64,000 nucleotides of DNA from Pseudaminobacter soli (ex Li et al. 2025). GTDB taxonomy: Bacteria; Pseudomonadota; Alphaproteobacteria; Rhizobiales; Rhizobiaceae. The stretch is taken from contig NZ_PXYL01000011.1 of assembly GCF_003012705.1 (NCBI RefSeq), forward strand, positions 1 to 64,000, written 5' to 3'. Shown here piece after piece: positions 25,564-35,489 of this stretch (position 1 is its first letter; each line of letters starts with the position of its first letter). Made by a program: the position numbers and the translations under genes. Under the pieces are notes generated by a model that saw nothing but the letters and a program-made list of their open reading frames with translations, did no database searches and was not told the DNA's origin.

Positions 25564-27431
25564 GAATGCGTGCCGTCTACGAGGTGTTCGAAAGATGGGT
25601 GAACCCGTTCCGGGAGCCTGCCAATCTTCAACCTCCTTCGACGGTCTGGGGCTTCCTCTGGCACTATGTCGGCCAGGCAAGGCTCGCATTCTTCGCCATG
25701 CTGGTGATCGGCGGCATCTCGCCGCTGGTCGAAGCGGGCCTGTTCTACTTCGTCGGCCGCATCGTCGATATTCTCGATGGTGCGGCCGGCGAGCGCAGCT
25801 GGTCGAGCCTGTGGCATGCGGCCGGCCCCGAGCTTTTGTTCATGCTCGCGGTGGTGCTGGTCGTCCGCACCGCCGTCGTCGGTCTCTCGGCGCTGGTGGA
25901 CGAGCAGACGATCACGCCGGGCTTCTACAATCTGGTGCGCTGGCAGGCGCATCGGCACGTCTCGCGCCAGTCCTACGCCTTCTTCCAGAACGATTTTGCC
26001 GGCCGCATCGCCACCAAGGTGTGGCAGGCGGGGCAGGCGACCGGCGACCTGATGGAAAGCTTCATCGAGGTCGTCTGGTTCATGATCGTCTATACGGTCA
26101 CCACGCTGGCGCTTGTCGCGGGTCTCGACCTGCGGCTTGCGGCGCTGGTGGTGATCTGGATCGTCGCTTTCGGCTTCCTCGCCTGGCGCTACCTGCCGTC
26201 TATCCGCCGCCACGCCGAGGCGACCGCCGAAGCCGGGTCGATGATCAACGGGCGCATCGTCGACTCCTATTCCAACATCCAGACGCTCAAGCTGTTCGCG
26301 GCCGATGGCGACGACCGCTACATCCGCGGCGGCTTCAACATCTACCTCAACGCGCTGCGGCCCTTCACGAGACGGCTGACCGGCGTGCGCATGGCGCTGA
26401 CGGCGCTGTCGGGCGTGATGATCAGCGCGATTGCCTTGTTCTCCATCAATCTCTGGGTGGAGGGGGCGATCACGGTGGGCGCGGTTGCCTTCACGCTCAG
26501 CCTTGTGCTGCGGCTCAACATGCTGCTCGGCCGGCTGATGATGCAGCTTAACGGCATTTTGCGGAACCTCGGCGTGCTGGAAAACTCCAAGGCGCTGATT
26601 TCGCAACCGCTCGGGCTGGTGGACCGGCCGGGCGCGACTGACCTGGTGGTGACCGGTGGCGAGATCCGCGCCGAACGTGTCACCTTCCATTATGGCAAGG
26701 GTTTTGGGGTGCTGAATGGCATCGACCTGGTCGTCAGGCCCGGCGAGAAGGTCGGGCTGGTCGGCCCTTCAGGCGCGGGCAAGACGACCTTCGTCAACCT
26801 GCTGCTCAGGCTCTACGACATCGAGAGTGGCCGCATCCTGATCGACGGCCAGAACATATCGACGGTCACGCAGGATTCCCTGCGCGCCAATATCGGCGTC
26901 GTCAGCCAGGACACCGCGCTGTTCCACCGCTCGCTGCGCGACAACATCAAGCTCGGCAAGCCGGATGCGACGGAGGAAGAGGTGATCGCGGCGGCGAAGA
27001 AGGCCGAGGCGCATGAGTTCATCCAGGCGCTGCGCGACAATCGCGGGCGCGAGGGCTACGACGCCTATGTCGGCGAGCGCGGCGTAAAGCTGTCCGGCGG
27101 CCAGCGGCAGCGCATCGCCATAGCGCGTGTATTCCTCAAGGACGCGCCTATATTGGTGCTCGACGAGGCGACATCCGCGCTCGATTCGGACGTCGAGGCG
27201 GCCATCCAGGAAAACCTCGGCGCGCTGATGCAGGACAAGACGGTCATCGCCATCGCCCACCGCCTGTCGACCATTGCGGCGCTCGACCGGCTGGTGGTGC
27301 TGGATGGCGGGCGCATCGTCGAGCAGGGCACGCATGACCAGCTGGTCGCGCTCAACGGGCTCTATGCGCGGCTGTGGAAGCGGCAGTCTGGCGGCTTCCT
27401 GTTCAACGAGGAAGCGACAGCGCCGGCGTGA
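25560..27431 (+). CDS. ABC exporter half-transporter 2
   Basis: This 623-residue paralogue of the preceding gene has the same fused layout. The ATPase motifs are GPSGAGKTT near residue 402, KLSGGQRQRIAIARVFL, ILVLDEATSALDSD and the IAIAHRLSTIAALD switch. The ATG at 25560 overlaps the previous stop (ATGA). A segment such as WQAHRHVSRQSYAFFQNDFA, then GRIATKVWQAG, is nearly repeated in all three paralogues and marks them as one expanded family. Both ATP sites look competent, so a homodimer is possible, as is pairing with a neighbour. Confidence 0.9.
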   Translation: MRMRAVYEVFERWVNPFREPANLQPPSTVWGFLWHYVGQARLAFFAMLVIGGISPLVEAGLFYFVGRIVDILDGAAGERSWSSLWHAAGPELLFMLAVVLVVRTAVVGLSALVDEQTITPGFYNLVRWQAHRHVSRQSYAFFQNDFAGRIATKVWQAGQATGDLMESFIEVVWFMIVYTVTTLALVAGLDLRLAALVVIWIVAFGFLAWRYLPSIRRHAEATAEAGSMINGRIVDSYSNIQTLKLFAADGDDRYIRGGFNIYLNALRPFTRRLTGVRMALTALSGVMISAIALFSINLWVEGAITVGAVAFTLSLVLRLNMLLGRLMMQLNGILRNLGVLENSKALISQPLGLVDRPGATDLVVTGGEIRAERVTFHYGKGFGVLNGIDLVVRPGEKVGLVGPSGAGKTTFVNLLLRLYDIESGRILIDGQNISTVTQDSLRANIGVVSQDTALFHRSLRDNIKLGKPDATEEEVIAAAKKAEAHEFIQALRDNRGREGYDAYVGERGVKLSGGQRQRIAIARVFLKDAPILVLDEATSALDSDVEAAIQENLGALMQDKTVIAIAHRLSTIAALDRLVVLDGGRIVEQGTHDQLVALNGLYARLWKRQSGGFLFNEEATAPA

Positions 27432-29299
27432 TGAAGGAGAATGGCTTGCTGGAGAGGATGTGGCAGAAGGTCGAAGGCTGGGTCGATCCGTTTCAGGACA
27501 CCGAGCGCGAGGTTCTGCCGAGCAGCGCCTGGCGCTTCATCCTCTATTTCGCCATGCAGGCGAAGGGACCGTTCCTGCTTCTGCTCGTCGTCGGCGGATT
27601 GGCCGGCGCGGTCGATGCCGCGCTCTACTGGTCGATCGGCTGGCTGATCGACCTGCTCGATTCCTCTTCGCCGCAAAACCTGATCGCCGATCACTGGCCG
27701 CAGCTTGCAGCGCTTCTGGCGCTGCTTCTGGTGGTGCGCACGGCGGTGATGATCGCCTCGGCGGTGGCCGAGCAGCAGGTCATCGTGCCGGGATTCTTCT
27801 CGCTGGTGCGCTGGCAGGCGTTCCGGCGCGTGATCGAGCAGCCCTACGGCTTCTACCAGAACGACTTTGCCGGGCGCATCGCCACCAAGATCATGCAGGG
27901 CGGTGAGTCCGTCGGCGACTTCATCGTCAACGTGCTGCAGACCATGTGGTCGTTCCTGACCTTCGTGGTCCTGGCCACCACGATCTTGATGGCGCTCGAT
28001 CCATGGATGGGCGTGGTGGTGGTGCTGTGGTTCGTCGGTTATGTGATGATCATCCGCTTCCTGCTGCCGGAGATGCGCCAGGCCGGCCGCGCGGCCGCTG
28101 ACCAGCGTTCGATCTTCAACGGCCGGATGGTCGATGCCTTTACCAACATCATTGCCGTGAAACTCTATGACAGCGGCAGTCGCGAGCATGCGTTCGTGCG
28201 CGAGGGGATGGTTGGGCTCTACGACGCCGTGATCCGGCTGACGCGGGCGATCACCACGGTGCGCGCAGCGGTGGCCTTCACCAACGGCCTGATGATGGCG
28301 GCGATCGCCGCGCTCTGCATCCAGAAGTGGACCGGTGGCGGCATCACTTCGGGTGCCATCGCCTCCGCGCTCGGGCTGGTCTTCCGGCTCAACCAGATGT
28401 CGGGCTGGATGATGTTCAACATCAACGGCCTGATCCGTTCCTACTCCACGATCCAGGACGCCACCGGCACGCTTTCGGTTCCACCGGCGATTCGTGACGC
28501 GGCGGATGCAGCGGTGATGCCGCGCGCCAAGGGCGATATCCGCTTCGAGAAGGTCTCGTTCCACTACGGTGCTGACAGCGGTATCATCGAGGACCTGAAC
28601 TTGCACATCCGGCCCGGCGAGCGCGTGGCGCTGATCGGCCCTTCGGGTGCGGGCAAGACCACCATCGTCAACCTGTTGCTGCGTCTGTTCGATGTCGAGA
28701 AAGGGCGGATACTGGTCGACGGCCACGACGTGCGCGAGGTGACGCAAGCCTCGCTGCGCGCTCAGTTCGGCGTGGTCAGCCAGGAGGCGATGCTTATGCA
28801 TCGCTCGATCCGCGACAATATCGGCTATGGCCGCGAGGGCGCTACCCAGGCCGAGATCGAGGATGCGGCCGAGCGCGCGGCGGCGCATGATTTCATCCTT
28901 GGCGTTTCCGATCCGAAGGACCGCCAGGGCTACGATGCCCATGTCGGCGAGCGGGGCGTAAAACTGTCGGGCGGCCAGCGGCAGCGCGTGGCGATCGCGC
29001 GCATGATGCTGAAGGATGCGCCGATCCTGATCCTCGACGAGGCGACATCGGCGCTCGATTCGGAGGTCGAGGCGGCGATCCAGGAGAATCTCTATCGCAT
29101 GATGGAGGGCAAGACGGTGATCGCGATCGCTCACCGACTTTCCACCATCGCCGCGCTCGACCGGCTGATCGTCATCGACGGCGGCAGGATCGTCGAGGAA
29201 GGCTCGCATGAGGAACTGATCGCACGCGACGGCCTCTATGCGCAGCTCTGGAAGCGTCAGTCCGGCGGTTTCCTCGCCGAGCGGCTGGCGGCGGAATAG
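27431..29299 (+). CDS. ABC exporter half-transporter 3
   Basis: This third paralogue (622 residues) has Walker A GPSGAGKTT near residue 403, signature KLSGGQRQRVAIARMML and Walker B ILILDEATSALDSE, all intact. Its membrane domain carries PYGFYQNDFAGRIATKIMQG, matching the other two. The ATG at 27431 shares a base with the stop codon of the second exporter (TGATG), so translation of all three is coupled. A start at residue 10 (ATG, 27458) is also possible. The DUF6665 gene follows ten bases later. Confidence 0.9.
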   Translation: MKENGLLERMWQKVEGWVDPFQDTEREVLPSSAWRFILYFAMQAKGPFLLLLVVGGLAGAVDAALYWSIGWLIDLLDSSSPQNLIADHWPQLAALLALLLVVRTAVMIASAVAEQQVIVPGFFSLVRWQAFRRVIEQPYGFYQNDFAGRIATKIMQGGESVGDFIVNVLQTMWSFLTFVVLATTILMALDPWMGVVVVLWFVGYVMIIRFLLPEMRQAGRAAADQRSIFNGRMVDAFTNIIAVKLYDSGSREHAFVREGMVGLYDAVIRLTRAITTVRAAVAFTNGLMMAAIAALCIQKWTGGGITSGAIASALGLVFRLNQMSGWMMFNINGLIRSYSTIQDATGTLSVPPAIRDAADAAVMPRAKGDIRFEKVSFHYGADSGIIEDLNLHIRPGERVALIGPSGAGKTTIVNLLLRLFDVEKGRILVDGHDVREVTQASLRAQFGVVSQEAMLMHRSIRDNIGYGREGATQAEIEDAAERAAAHDFILGVSDPKDRQGYDAHVGERGVKLSGGQRQRVAIARMMLKDAPILILDEATSALDSEVEAAIQENLYRMMEGKTVIAIAHRLSTIAALDRLIVIDGGRIVEEGSHEELIARDGLYAQLWKRQSGGFLAERLAAE

Positions 29300-29308
29300 G
29301 AGGGCGCA

Positions 29309-29617
29309 ATGGCTCTCAGGCCTCCCAGCCAGCGTGTCCCCGGCAAGCAGACCGGGGTGGATGTGCTTGGGCACGAACTTGCCGAGGAAATGGCGATCTC
29401 GCTCGGCAGGGCAGGGCGGCGAGCTGAACAGGCGCTGGTGCGCCTGCGCGAGCACCAGGGCACGGCCGAGGAGCGGGTCGTCCTCCTCAAGGCGGCGGCC
29501 GAATCGGTGCACGCCTATTTCATCCAGCGCGAGCTTTGCGGCATGCGCCGGCACGACGAGGTGATCCGCCACTACGGCATCCCGCGCGAGGTTCTGGTGC
29601 GGCTGGGAGCAAAGTAA
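29309..29617 (+). CDS. DUF6665 family protein
   Basis: This 102-residue helical protein resembles DUF6665, a family of unknown function. The central region EMAISLGRAGRRAEQALVRL and the C-terminal RHYGIPREVLVRLG are characteristic. No membrane segment is seen. GGAGGGC precedes the ATG. Its place ten bases after the third exporter gene suggests cotranscription and perhaps a linked role, which is inference. Confidence 0.72.
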   Translation: MALRPPSQRVPGKQTGVDVLGHELAEEMAISLGRAGRRAEQALVRLREHQGTAEERVVLLKAAAESVHAYFIQRELCGMRRHDEVIRHYGIPREVLVRLGAK

Positions 29618-29837
29618 GCTCAAGCCCTCATTTTGCCGCTTTCAAGTGGCTGTGCCTAACCCGCGACAATCTGCCCTGTCCCCGTGTTGCCGTCTGGACA
29701 AGCGTGTTCTTCACGCATAAACCGATCCCGAATGCCGGAGGATTGCGTCAGCCTGTTCCGCTATGCGGGCCGGGCTTTCGACAAATTGAGCGGGGGCTCT
29801 GCCGCCGGCGAGGGTAAGGCGAAAGGATCATACTCCC

Positions 29838-30401
29838 GTGAGCGCAAACGATACGATCGACCCAACCCGTCGTGACTTTCTCTACGTGGCGACCGGCACG
29901 GCCGGTGTCGTGGCCGCGGCGGCTGTCGCCTGGCCCTTCGTCGATCAGATGCGCCCCGATGCATCGACGCTCGCAGCGTCGTCCATCGAGGTAGACGTCT
30001 CGTCGCTGACGCCGGGCATGTCTCTGACGGTCAAATGGCGGGGCAAGCCGGTTTTCATCCGCAACCGCACGCCGGAAGAAGTGAAGGCCGCGCAGGAGGT
30101 TGCGCTGGACCAGCTTAAGGATCCGGTGGCCCGCAACGCTAACCTTCCCAGCGATGCGCAGGCGACCGACGCCGACCGCTCGGCTGGCAAGGACAAGGAA
30201 AATTGGCTCGTCATGGTTGGCGTCTGCACCCATCTGGGTTGCGTGCCGCTTGGCCATCAGGGCGATTTCGGTGGCTGGTTCTGCCCGTGCCACGGTTCGC
30301 ATTACGATACGGCCGGCCGTATCCGCAAAGGCCCGGCGCCGCAGAACATGGCTGTGCCGGTATTCTCGTTTATTTCCGACACCACCATCCGGATCGGCTG
30401 A
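29838..30401 (+). CDS. petA: Cytochrome bc1 Rieske iron-sulfur subunit
   Basis: This 187-residue subunit takes electrons from ubiquinol in the bc1 complex. A twin-arginine signal-anchor (PTRRDFLY followed by a hydrophobic stretch to about residue 37) sends the folded protein across the membrane. The cluster motifs are CTHLGC (Cys130, Cys135 region) and CPCHGSHYD (Cys149 region). The GTG at 29838 is the likely start. petB follows 14 bases later. Confidence 0.96.
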   Translation: MSANDTIDPTRRDFLYVATGTAGVVAAAAVAWPFVDQMRPDASTLAASSIEVDVSSLTPGMSLTVKWRGKPVFIRNRTPEEVKAAQEVALDQLKDPVARNANLPSDAQATDADRSAGKDKENWLVMVGVCTHLGCVPLGHQGDFGGWFCPCHGSHYDTAGRIRKGPAPQNMAVPVFSFISDTTIRIG

Positions 30402-30415
30402 GGGGACTTAATTCC

Positions 30416-31720
30416 ATGAGCGGTGGACACTCTACCTATTCGCCCAAGACGGGCCTCGGACGCTGGATGGATGCGCGCATGCCCTTGCCGCGCCTCGTCC
30501 ACGATTCCTTCGTTTCCTATCCTGTGCCGCGTAACCTGAACTACGCTTATACGTTCGGCGGCATTCTCTCGCTGATGCTGGCTGCGCAGATCCTCACGGG
30601 TATCGTGCTGGCCATGCACTACGCCAACGACACCTCGCTGGCCTTCCAGTCGGTCGAGAAGATCATGCGCGACGTGAATTCGGGCTGGCTCCTGCGCTAC
30701 CTGCATTCCAACGGCGCCTCGATGTTCTTCATCGCCGTCTACGTGCACATCATGCGCGGTCTCTACTACGGTTCCTACAAGGCTCCGCGCGAGCTGCTGT
30801 GGATCCTGGGCTGCATCATCTATCTTCTGATGATGGCCACGGGCTTCATGGGCTACGTGCTGCCGTGGGGCCAGATGAGCTTCTGGGGCGCGACCGTCAT
30901 CACCGGCTTCTTCACCGCCATTCCCGTGGTTGGTGACTGGATTCAGCAGCTGCTGCTGGGCGGCTTCTCGGTCGACAATCCGACGCTGAACCGCTTCTTT
31001 GCGCTGCACTACCTGCTGCCGTTCATGATCGCCGGCGTCGTGGTGCTGCACGTCTGGGCGCTGCATGTTGTCGGCCAGACCAACCCGACCGGCATCGAAG
31101 TGAAGTCGAAGACCGACGTTGTCGCCTTCACGCCCTATGCGACCATCAAGGACGCGTTCGGCATGATCGTGTTCGGCCTCGTGTTCGCCTACTTCGTCTT
31201 CTACATCCCGAACTACCTTGGTCACCCGGACAACTACATCCAGGCCAACTCGCTGAAGACCCCGGCCCACATCGTGCCCGAATGGTACTACCTGCCGTTC
31301 TACGCGATCCTGCGCGCCATCACCTTCAACATCGGCCCGATCGACTCCAAGCTCGGCGGCGTGCTGGCCATGTTCGGCTCGATCGCGGTGCTGTTCTTCG
31401 TGCCGTGGCTCGACACCTCGAAGGTCCGTTCGGCGGCCTATCGTCCCTGGTACAAGCTCTTCTTCTGGCTCTTCGTCGTCAACGCCATCTTCCTGGGCTG
31501 GCTCGGCTCGCGTCCGGCGGAAGGCACCTATGTGGCGCTGGCCCAGATGTCGACCCTGTACTACTTCGCGTTCTTCCTCATTATCATGCCGGTGCTCGGC
31601 CTGATCGAGACCCCGCGGCGCCTGCCGAACTCGATCACCGAAGCCGTGCTCGAGAAGAACAAGGGCGGTGCTCCGGTTCACCCCACGGGTGCTACCGCAT
31701 CCCCGGAAACCAAAGGCTAA
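30416..31720 (+). CDS. petB: Cytochrome b of the bc1 complex
   Basis: This 434-residue integral membrane subunit carries the two haems b and both quinone sites. Seen features include [20 protein letters not shown] with haem-binding histidines, the [17 protein letters not shown] segment of the Qo region, the PEWYYLPFY motif (Qo PEWY) and several helices to the C-terminus. The ATG at 30416 is preferred over the upstream in-frame extension, which runs through petA. Cytochrome b here is separate from c1, unlike the fused gene of Bradyrhizobium. Confidence 0.97.
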   Translation: MSGGHSTYSPKTGLGRWMDARMPLPRLVHDSFVSYPVPRNLNYAYTFGGILSLMLAAQILTGIVLAMHYANDTSLAFQSVEKIMRDVNSGWLLRYLHSNGASMFFIAVYVHIMRGLYYGSYKAPRELLWILGCIIYLLMMATGFMGYVLPWGQMSFWGATVITGFFTAIPVVGDWIQQLLLGGFSVDNPTLNRFFALHYLLPFMIAGVVVLHVWALHVVGQTNPTGIEVKSKTDVVAFTPYATIKDAFGMIVFGLVFAYFVFYIPNYLGHPDNYIQANSLKTPAHIVPEWYYLPFYAILRAITFNIGPIDSKLGGVLAMFGSIAVLFFVPWLDTSKVRSAAYRPWYKLFFWLFVVNAIFLGWLGSRPAEGTYVALAQMSTLYYFAFFLIIMPVLGLIETPRRLPNSITEAVLEKNKGGAPVHPTGATASPETKG

Positions 31721-31746
31721 GCGAGAATCTTGAGAGGGATATCCGC

Positions 31747-32610
31747 ATGAAGAAGATTCTCAACGGATTGGCTGCTTTCGGTCTGGTGATGGCCGGCACG
31801 TTCGGTGCCGCCCTCGCCGCCGAGGAAGGCCACAACGCAGCTGAGCCGACCCACTTCCCGATCCTCCACCCGGCGCAGGAAAAGTGGACCTTCGCCGGCC
31901 CGTTCGGAACCTATGACCGGGCCCAGCTCCAGCGCGGCCTCAAGGTCTACAAGGAAGTCTGCTCGGCCTGTCACTCGATGAACCTGGTTGCGTTCCGCAC
32001 GCTGCAGGATCTCGGTTACTCCGAAGCCCAGGTGAAGGCCTTCGCCGCCGAGTACGAGGTCCAGGACGGCCCGAACGCGGAAGGCGAGATGTTCACCCGC
32101 AAGGCCACGCCGAACGACCACTTCCCGTCGCCGTTCGCGAACGATGCCGCCGCGGCTGCCGCCAACAACGGCGCGGTCCCGCCGGACATGTCGCTGCTGG
32201 CCAAGGCCCGCTCGGTGGAGCGCGGCTTCCCGACCTTCATCTTCGACATCTTCACCCAGTATGCCGAAGGTGGTCCGGACTACATCCACGCCCTGCTGAA
32301 CGGCTACGACCAGCAGCCGCCGGCAGGCATGGAGATCGCCGAGGGCACGCACTACAACCCGTACTTCATCAACGGCAAGTCGCTTGCCATGGCCAAGCCG
32401 ATCTCGGACGGCCAGGTGACCTACGACGACGGTGCGCCGCAGACGGTCGACCAGTATTCGCGCGACGTCGCTGCCTTCCTGATGTGGGCTGCTGAGCCCC
32501 ACCTGGAAATTCGCAAGCAGACCGGCTTCCGCGTCATGGTGTTCATGCTGCTCTTCGCGGGCCTGATCTACCTGACCAAGCGCAAGGTGTGGGCGAACGT
32601 CGCTCACTAA
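31747..32610 (+). CDS. petC: Cytochrome c1 of the bc1 complex
   Basis: This 287-residue subunit passes electrons from the Rieske centre to soluble cytochrome c. A signal peptide ends near residue 24 (AALAAE). The haem motif CSACH is at residues 72-76. A C-terminal anchor (VMVFMLLFAGLIYLTKRKVW) fixes it to the membrane. It lies 26 bases after petB and is followed by a clear terminator at 32640-32667. The start at 31747 follows GAGAGG. Confidence 0.96.
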   Translation: MKKILNGLAAFGLVMAGTFGAALAAEEGHNAAEPTHFPILHPAQEKWTFAGPFGTYDRAQLQRGLKVYKEVCSACHSMNLVAFRTLQDLGYSEAQVKAFAAEYEVQDGPNAEGEMFTRKATPNDHFPSPFANDAAAAAANNGAVPPDMSLLAKARSVERGFPTFIFDIFTQYAEGGPDYIHALLNGYDQQPPAGMEIAEGTHYNPYFINGKSLAMAKPISDGQVTYDDGAPQTVDQYSRDVAAFLMWAAEPHLEIRKQTGFRVMVFMLLFAGLIYLTKRKVWANVAH

Positions 32611-32639
32611 CCCGGATAACCCGCTACGGCGGAATTGTG

Positions 32640-32667
32640 AAAAGGGCGCTGCGGCGCCCTTTTCTTT
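32640..32667 (+). terminator. Rho-independent terminator of petABC
   Basis: GGGCGC (32644-32649) pairs with GCGCCC (32654-32659) over a four-base loop. Flanking A and T runs extend the stem, and the T-rich tract TTTTCTTTT completes a standard terminator 30 bases after the petC stop. Confidence 0.85.
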
Positions 32668-32712
32668 TGATGCCCATGGCGGCAAAACTAGCTGGTAACG
32701 GGAACCAAGCCC

Positions 32713-33258
32713 ATGAAGTCCAACCTCGACGAAATGCTGATCTCCTCGATCCGGAACATTCCGGATTACCCGAAACCGGGCGTGATGTTCCGTGACATCA
32801 CCACGCTGCTGGGCGATGCGCGCGCCTTCCGCCGCGCCATCGACGAGCTCGTGCACCCTTACGCCGGCACCAAGGTCGAGAAGATCGCCGGCATCGAGGC
32901 GCGCGGCTTCATCCTCGGTGGCGCTATCGCGCACCAGCTGTCGGCCGGCTTCGTGCCGATCCGCAAGAAGGGCAAGCTGCCGCACGACACGGTGCGCATC
33001 GCCTACAGCCTCGAATACGGGCTGGACGAAATGGAGATGCACAAGGATGCCGTCGTTCCCGGCGAGAAGGTGATCCTCGTCGACGACCTGATCGCGACTG
33101 GCGGCACCGCCGAGGCGGCGGCCAAGCTGCTGCGCCAGATGGGCGCCGATATCGTCGCGGCATGCTTCGTGATTGATCTGCCGGACCTCGGCGGGCGCAA
33201 GAAGCTCGAGGCGCTGGACGTGCCTGTGCGCACGCTAATCGCCTTCGAAGGGCACTGA
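32713..33258 (+). CDS. apt: Adenine phosphoribosyltransferase
   Basis: This 181-residue salvage enzyme makes AMP from adenine and PRPP. The start [20 protein letters not shown] and the PRPP-binding motif [13 protein letters not shown] (about residues 118-130) identify it, with [10 protein letters not shown] as a further family signature. The preceding petC terminator makes it a separate transcription unit, and a hairpin follows the gene. Confidence 0.95.
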   Translation: MKSNLDEMLISSIRNIPDYPKPGVMFRDITTLLGDARAFRRAIDELVHPYAGTKVEKIAGIEARGFILGGAIAHQLSAGFVPIRKKGKLPHDTVRIAYSLEYGLDEMEMHKDAVVPGEKVILVDDLIATGGTAEAAAKLLRQMGADIVAACFVIDLPDLGGRKKLEALDVPVRTLIAFEGH

Positions 33259-33271
33259 GACCAACGGATCT

Positions 33272-33293
33272 GGAAGCCGCGCGTGCGGCTTCC
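33272..33293 (+). terminator. Hairpin after apt
   Basis: Nine-base arms GGAAGCCGC and GCGGCTTCC enclose GCGT, starting 13 bases after the apt stop. The T-run is weak, but the position and stem strength fit termination. Confidence 0.6.
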
Positions 33294-33357
33294 TTGCCCT
33301 CGGTTGAGGGCAACGCGACTTGCAACTGCTTTCGACCGAGGGCCGCAGCCAGATCGC

Positions 33358-33828
33358 CTAGCCCGCTTTCACCAGAACAGCGCTGTCAAATTCCAACAAT
33401 TTGTCGCCGGTTGAGTCGTATGCCTCGCCGCGCAAGGTCAGGATCCGCCAGCCGGGGCGGCTGGCGATCGGGCGATGGTCGAGGCCCGTGCGCGTGAAGG
33501 TCACGGTCTCGCCGGCATAGAGCGGCTTCAGCCACTTCAGGTTCTTGAAGCCCGGGGAGGGGCCATATTCGGGCGCCGGGTCCGGGCCGGACCAGCCCTT
33601 GTCGCCCACCTCGTACAGCTGGGCGAGGTTGTAGCGCATCCAGGTAGCCATGGTGTGCCAGCCCGACGCACAGAGCCGGCCGAATACCGTACCTTCGGCC
33701 AGTTTCTCGTCGATGTGGAATGGCTGCGGATCGTATTTCCGCGCGAACGCCTTGATCGCTTCCGGCGTAAAAGTGTGCGAGCCGAGCGTGATGGTGACGC
33801 CGATGTCGAAGAACTCGTCGAGCGTCAT
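33358..33828 (-). CDS. MaoC-like dehydratase 2
   Basis: This 156-residue hotdog-fold protein is predicted to act as an enoyl-CoA hydratase. The catalytic hydratase pair lies in KYDPQPFHIDEKLA, where Asp and His fill the positions of the (R)-hydratase active site and the usual Asn is replaced by Gln. The following FGRLCASGWHTMATWMRY is typical of this subgroup. The ATG at 33828 overlaps the end of the upstream MaoC gene by four bases. The two may form a heterodimer. The substrate is unknown. Confidence 0.87.
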   Translation of the reverse strand: MTLDEFFDIGVTITLGSHTFTPEAIKAFARKYDPQPFHIDEKLAEGTVFGRLCASGWHTMATWMRYNLAQLYEVGDKGWSGPDPAPEYGPSPGFKNLKWLKPLYAGETVTFTRTGLDHRPIASRPGWRILTLRGEAYDSTGDKLLEFDSAVLVKAG

Positions 33829-34286
33829 GCCACAGCCTCGCGTGTCAGGAACATGCCGGTGTTTTCCAGTTCGAAGACGTTCTCGTTCTTCTGGTTGAAG
33901 AGTTCGTGGCGGAAGGTGACGAAACCGAGCTCGGGCCGGGACTTTGACAGGCGCCTGCCGACCACCGTGCTGCGGCCGCTCAACGTGTCGCCGGCAAGCA
34001 CCGGTTTCTTCCAACGGGCATATTCGATCCCTGGAGCCCCCTGGGACGTCGAGTCGAGCAGGAAGGCGTCGCACATCATCCGCATGAACATCGAGCATGT
34101 GTGCCAGCCTGAGGCCGAAAGGCCGCCTAGTATGGACGCCTTGCCGGCTTCTTCGTCGAGATGCATGGGCTGGGCGTCGAACTCGCTGGCGAATTCGATG
34201 ATTTCGGCCGCCGTCACCTGCTTGGGGCCGAGATCGATCGAGACCCCATCGGCGAGGTCTTCATAGGCCCATTTCTTGTCCGTCAT
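33825..34286 (-). CDS. MaoC-like dehydratase 1
   Basis: This 153-residue hotdog-fold protein is paralogous to the next gene. The catalytic region EFDAQPMHLDEEAG has the Asp and His of MaoC hydratases, followed by LGGLSASGWHTCSMFMRM. The C-terminal strand region (FVTFRHELFNQKNENVFELE) is also typical. It is the first gene of the pair, and the four-base overlap implies coupled translation and perhaps a shared complex. Confidence 0.87.
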   Translation of the reverse strand: MTDKKWAYEDLADGVSIDLGPKQVTAAEIIEFASEFDAQPMHLDEEAGKASILGGLSASGWHTCSMFMRMMCDAFLLDSTSQGAPGIEYARWKKPVLAGDTLSGRSTVVGRRLSKSRPELGFVTFRHELFNQKNENVFELENTGMFLTREAVA

Positions 34287-34379
34287 CGGCGGAATCCTGT
34301 TCAGCTTTGAACTTCCACTCTGGCCGCTATGGCGCTCGCGAGCAAGCGCAAGGGCGGCGCCAGAGGCGTCTTCCGGTTG

Positions 34380-35354
34380 TTACAGCCAGCCGCGCCGCTT
34401 GAAATAGACGTAAGGCAGCACCGCCGACAGCACCATCAGGAACAGCGCGAAGGGATAGCCGAGCGCCCACTTCAGCTCCGGCATGATCTCGAAGTTCATG
34501 CCATAGATGGAGGCGACGACAGTGGGCGGCAGGAAGATGACCGCCGCGACCGAGAAGATCTTGATGATGGCGCTCTGCTCGATATTGACCATGCCGAGCG
34601 TGGCGTCGAGCAGGAAGACGATCTTGTTGGACAGGAACGAGGCGTGGTCCGTCAGCGAGGCGACGTCGCGCGACAGGGTCTTGGTGCGCGCGCGAAGATC
34701 CTTGCTCTTGCCCTGCATCATGACGTTGCCGAGAAAACCGCTGAGGCGCTGAAGGGTCATGAGGCTTTCGCGGATGTTGGACGTCAGTTCTTCCTTGCGG
34801 CCGATGCTCTGGAACACCTTGCGGAAATCGCGGTCGCGCTTGGAAGGGCTATCTTCGCTCGGCGTGAAGATGCTGCGTGAGATGCCGTCGATGTCGTGGC
34901 CGATCCGCTCCAGAACGTCGGCGAGACGGTCGACGACAGCTTCGAGCAGGCTGACGAGGATCGTATCGCCTCTTGTGCAGCCCATGGCGGCCTTTTCGGC
35001 CCGCAAGGGGAAGGTCAGGAAGGCGCGCGGTTCGTGGTAGCGCACCGTGATCAGCCTGTTGCCGGAGAGCACGAAGGTCACCGGCGACATCACCGGGTTC
35101 TCTTCCTCGGTCTGCGAGGGCAGGGTGGCGGTCATGAAGATGGCGCCGTCCTCGGTATAGAGGCGCGAGGAGATCTCGATCTCTTCCATCTCCTCGCGGG
35201 TGGGGACGCCGACGCCGAGCCAGCGCTCGACTTCCGTCTCCTCGTCCTTGGTCGGACTGAGGAGATCGGCCCAGACAACGCTGTCCCTATGCTCTTCCAG
35301 GCCGTTCACCGAACGCAGCCGGTCGCCATCGACCACATATGTCCTGATCATCAT
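34380..35354 (-). CDS. corA: Magnesium/cobalt transporter CorA
   Basis: This 324-residue channel imports Mg2+ through a pentameric pore. The long cytosolic N-terminal domain is followed by two C-terminal helices. The first ends with the selectivity motif YGMNFE, and then MPELKWALGYPFALFLMVL leads into the second helix, with the basic tail YFKRRGWL. This is the full expected length. It stands alone on the minus strand. Confidence 0.94.
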   Translation of the reverse strand: MMIRTYVVDGDRLRSVNGLEEHRDSVVWADLLSPTKDEETEVERWLGVGVPTREEMEEIEISSRLYTEDGAIFMTATLPSQTEEENPVMSPVTFVLSGNRLITVRYHEPRAFLTFPLRAEKAAMGCTRGDTILVSLLEAVVDRLADVLERIGHDIDGISRSIFTPSEDSPSKRDRDFRKVFQSIGRKEELTSNIRESLMTLQRLSGFLGNVMMQGKSKDLRARTKTLSRDVASLTDHASFLSNKIVFLLDATLGMVNIEQSAIIKIFSVAAVIFLPPTVVASIYGMNFEIMPELKWALGYPFALFLMVLSAVLPYVYFKRRGWL

Positions 35355-35410
35355 CGCTCTCCGTGATCGAGGAGGGGATGCGTCGGTCGTCGACGCGGAA
35401 AACTGACAGT

Positions 35411-35431
35411 TCAGCCGCGCTTAGCGGCTGA
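35411..35431 (-). terminator. Perfect hairpin downstream of ychF
   Basis: Eight-base arms TCAGCCGC and GCGGCTGA around GCTTA lie about 60 bases after the ychF stop (minus strand) and ahead of corA. There is no immediate T-run, so termination is only probable. Confidence 0.4.
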
Positions 35432-35489
35432 GATTCGACCCGTCAAGAATGGCCGGCGGACATGACGGTGTGATGTTCGTCCATACCCT

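Noticed and set aside
27362-29623. Minus-strand ORF of 753 codons opposite the third ABC exporter
   Set aside because: The plus strand encodes a full exporter with every catalytic motif. The opposite frame is rich in His, Arg, Asp and Gln and has no family match.
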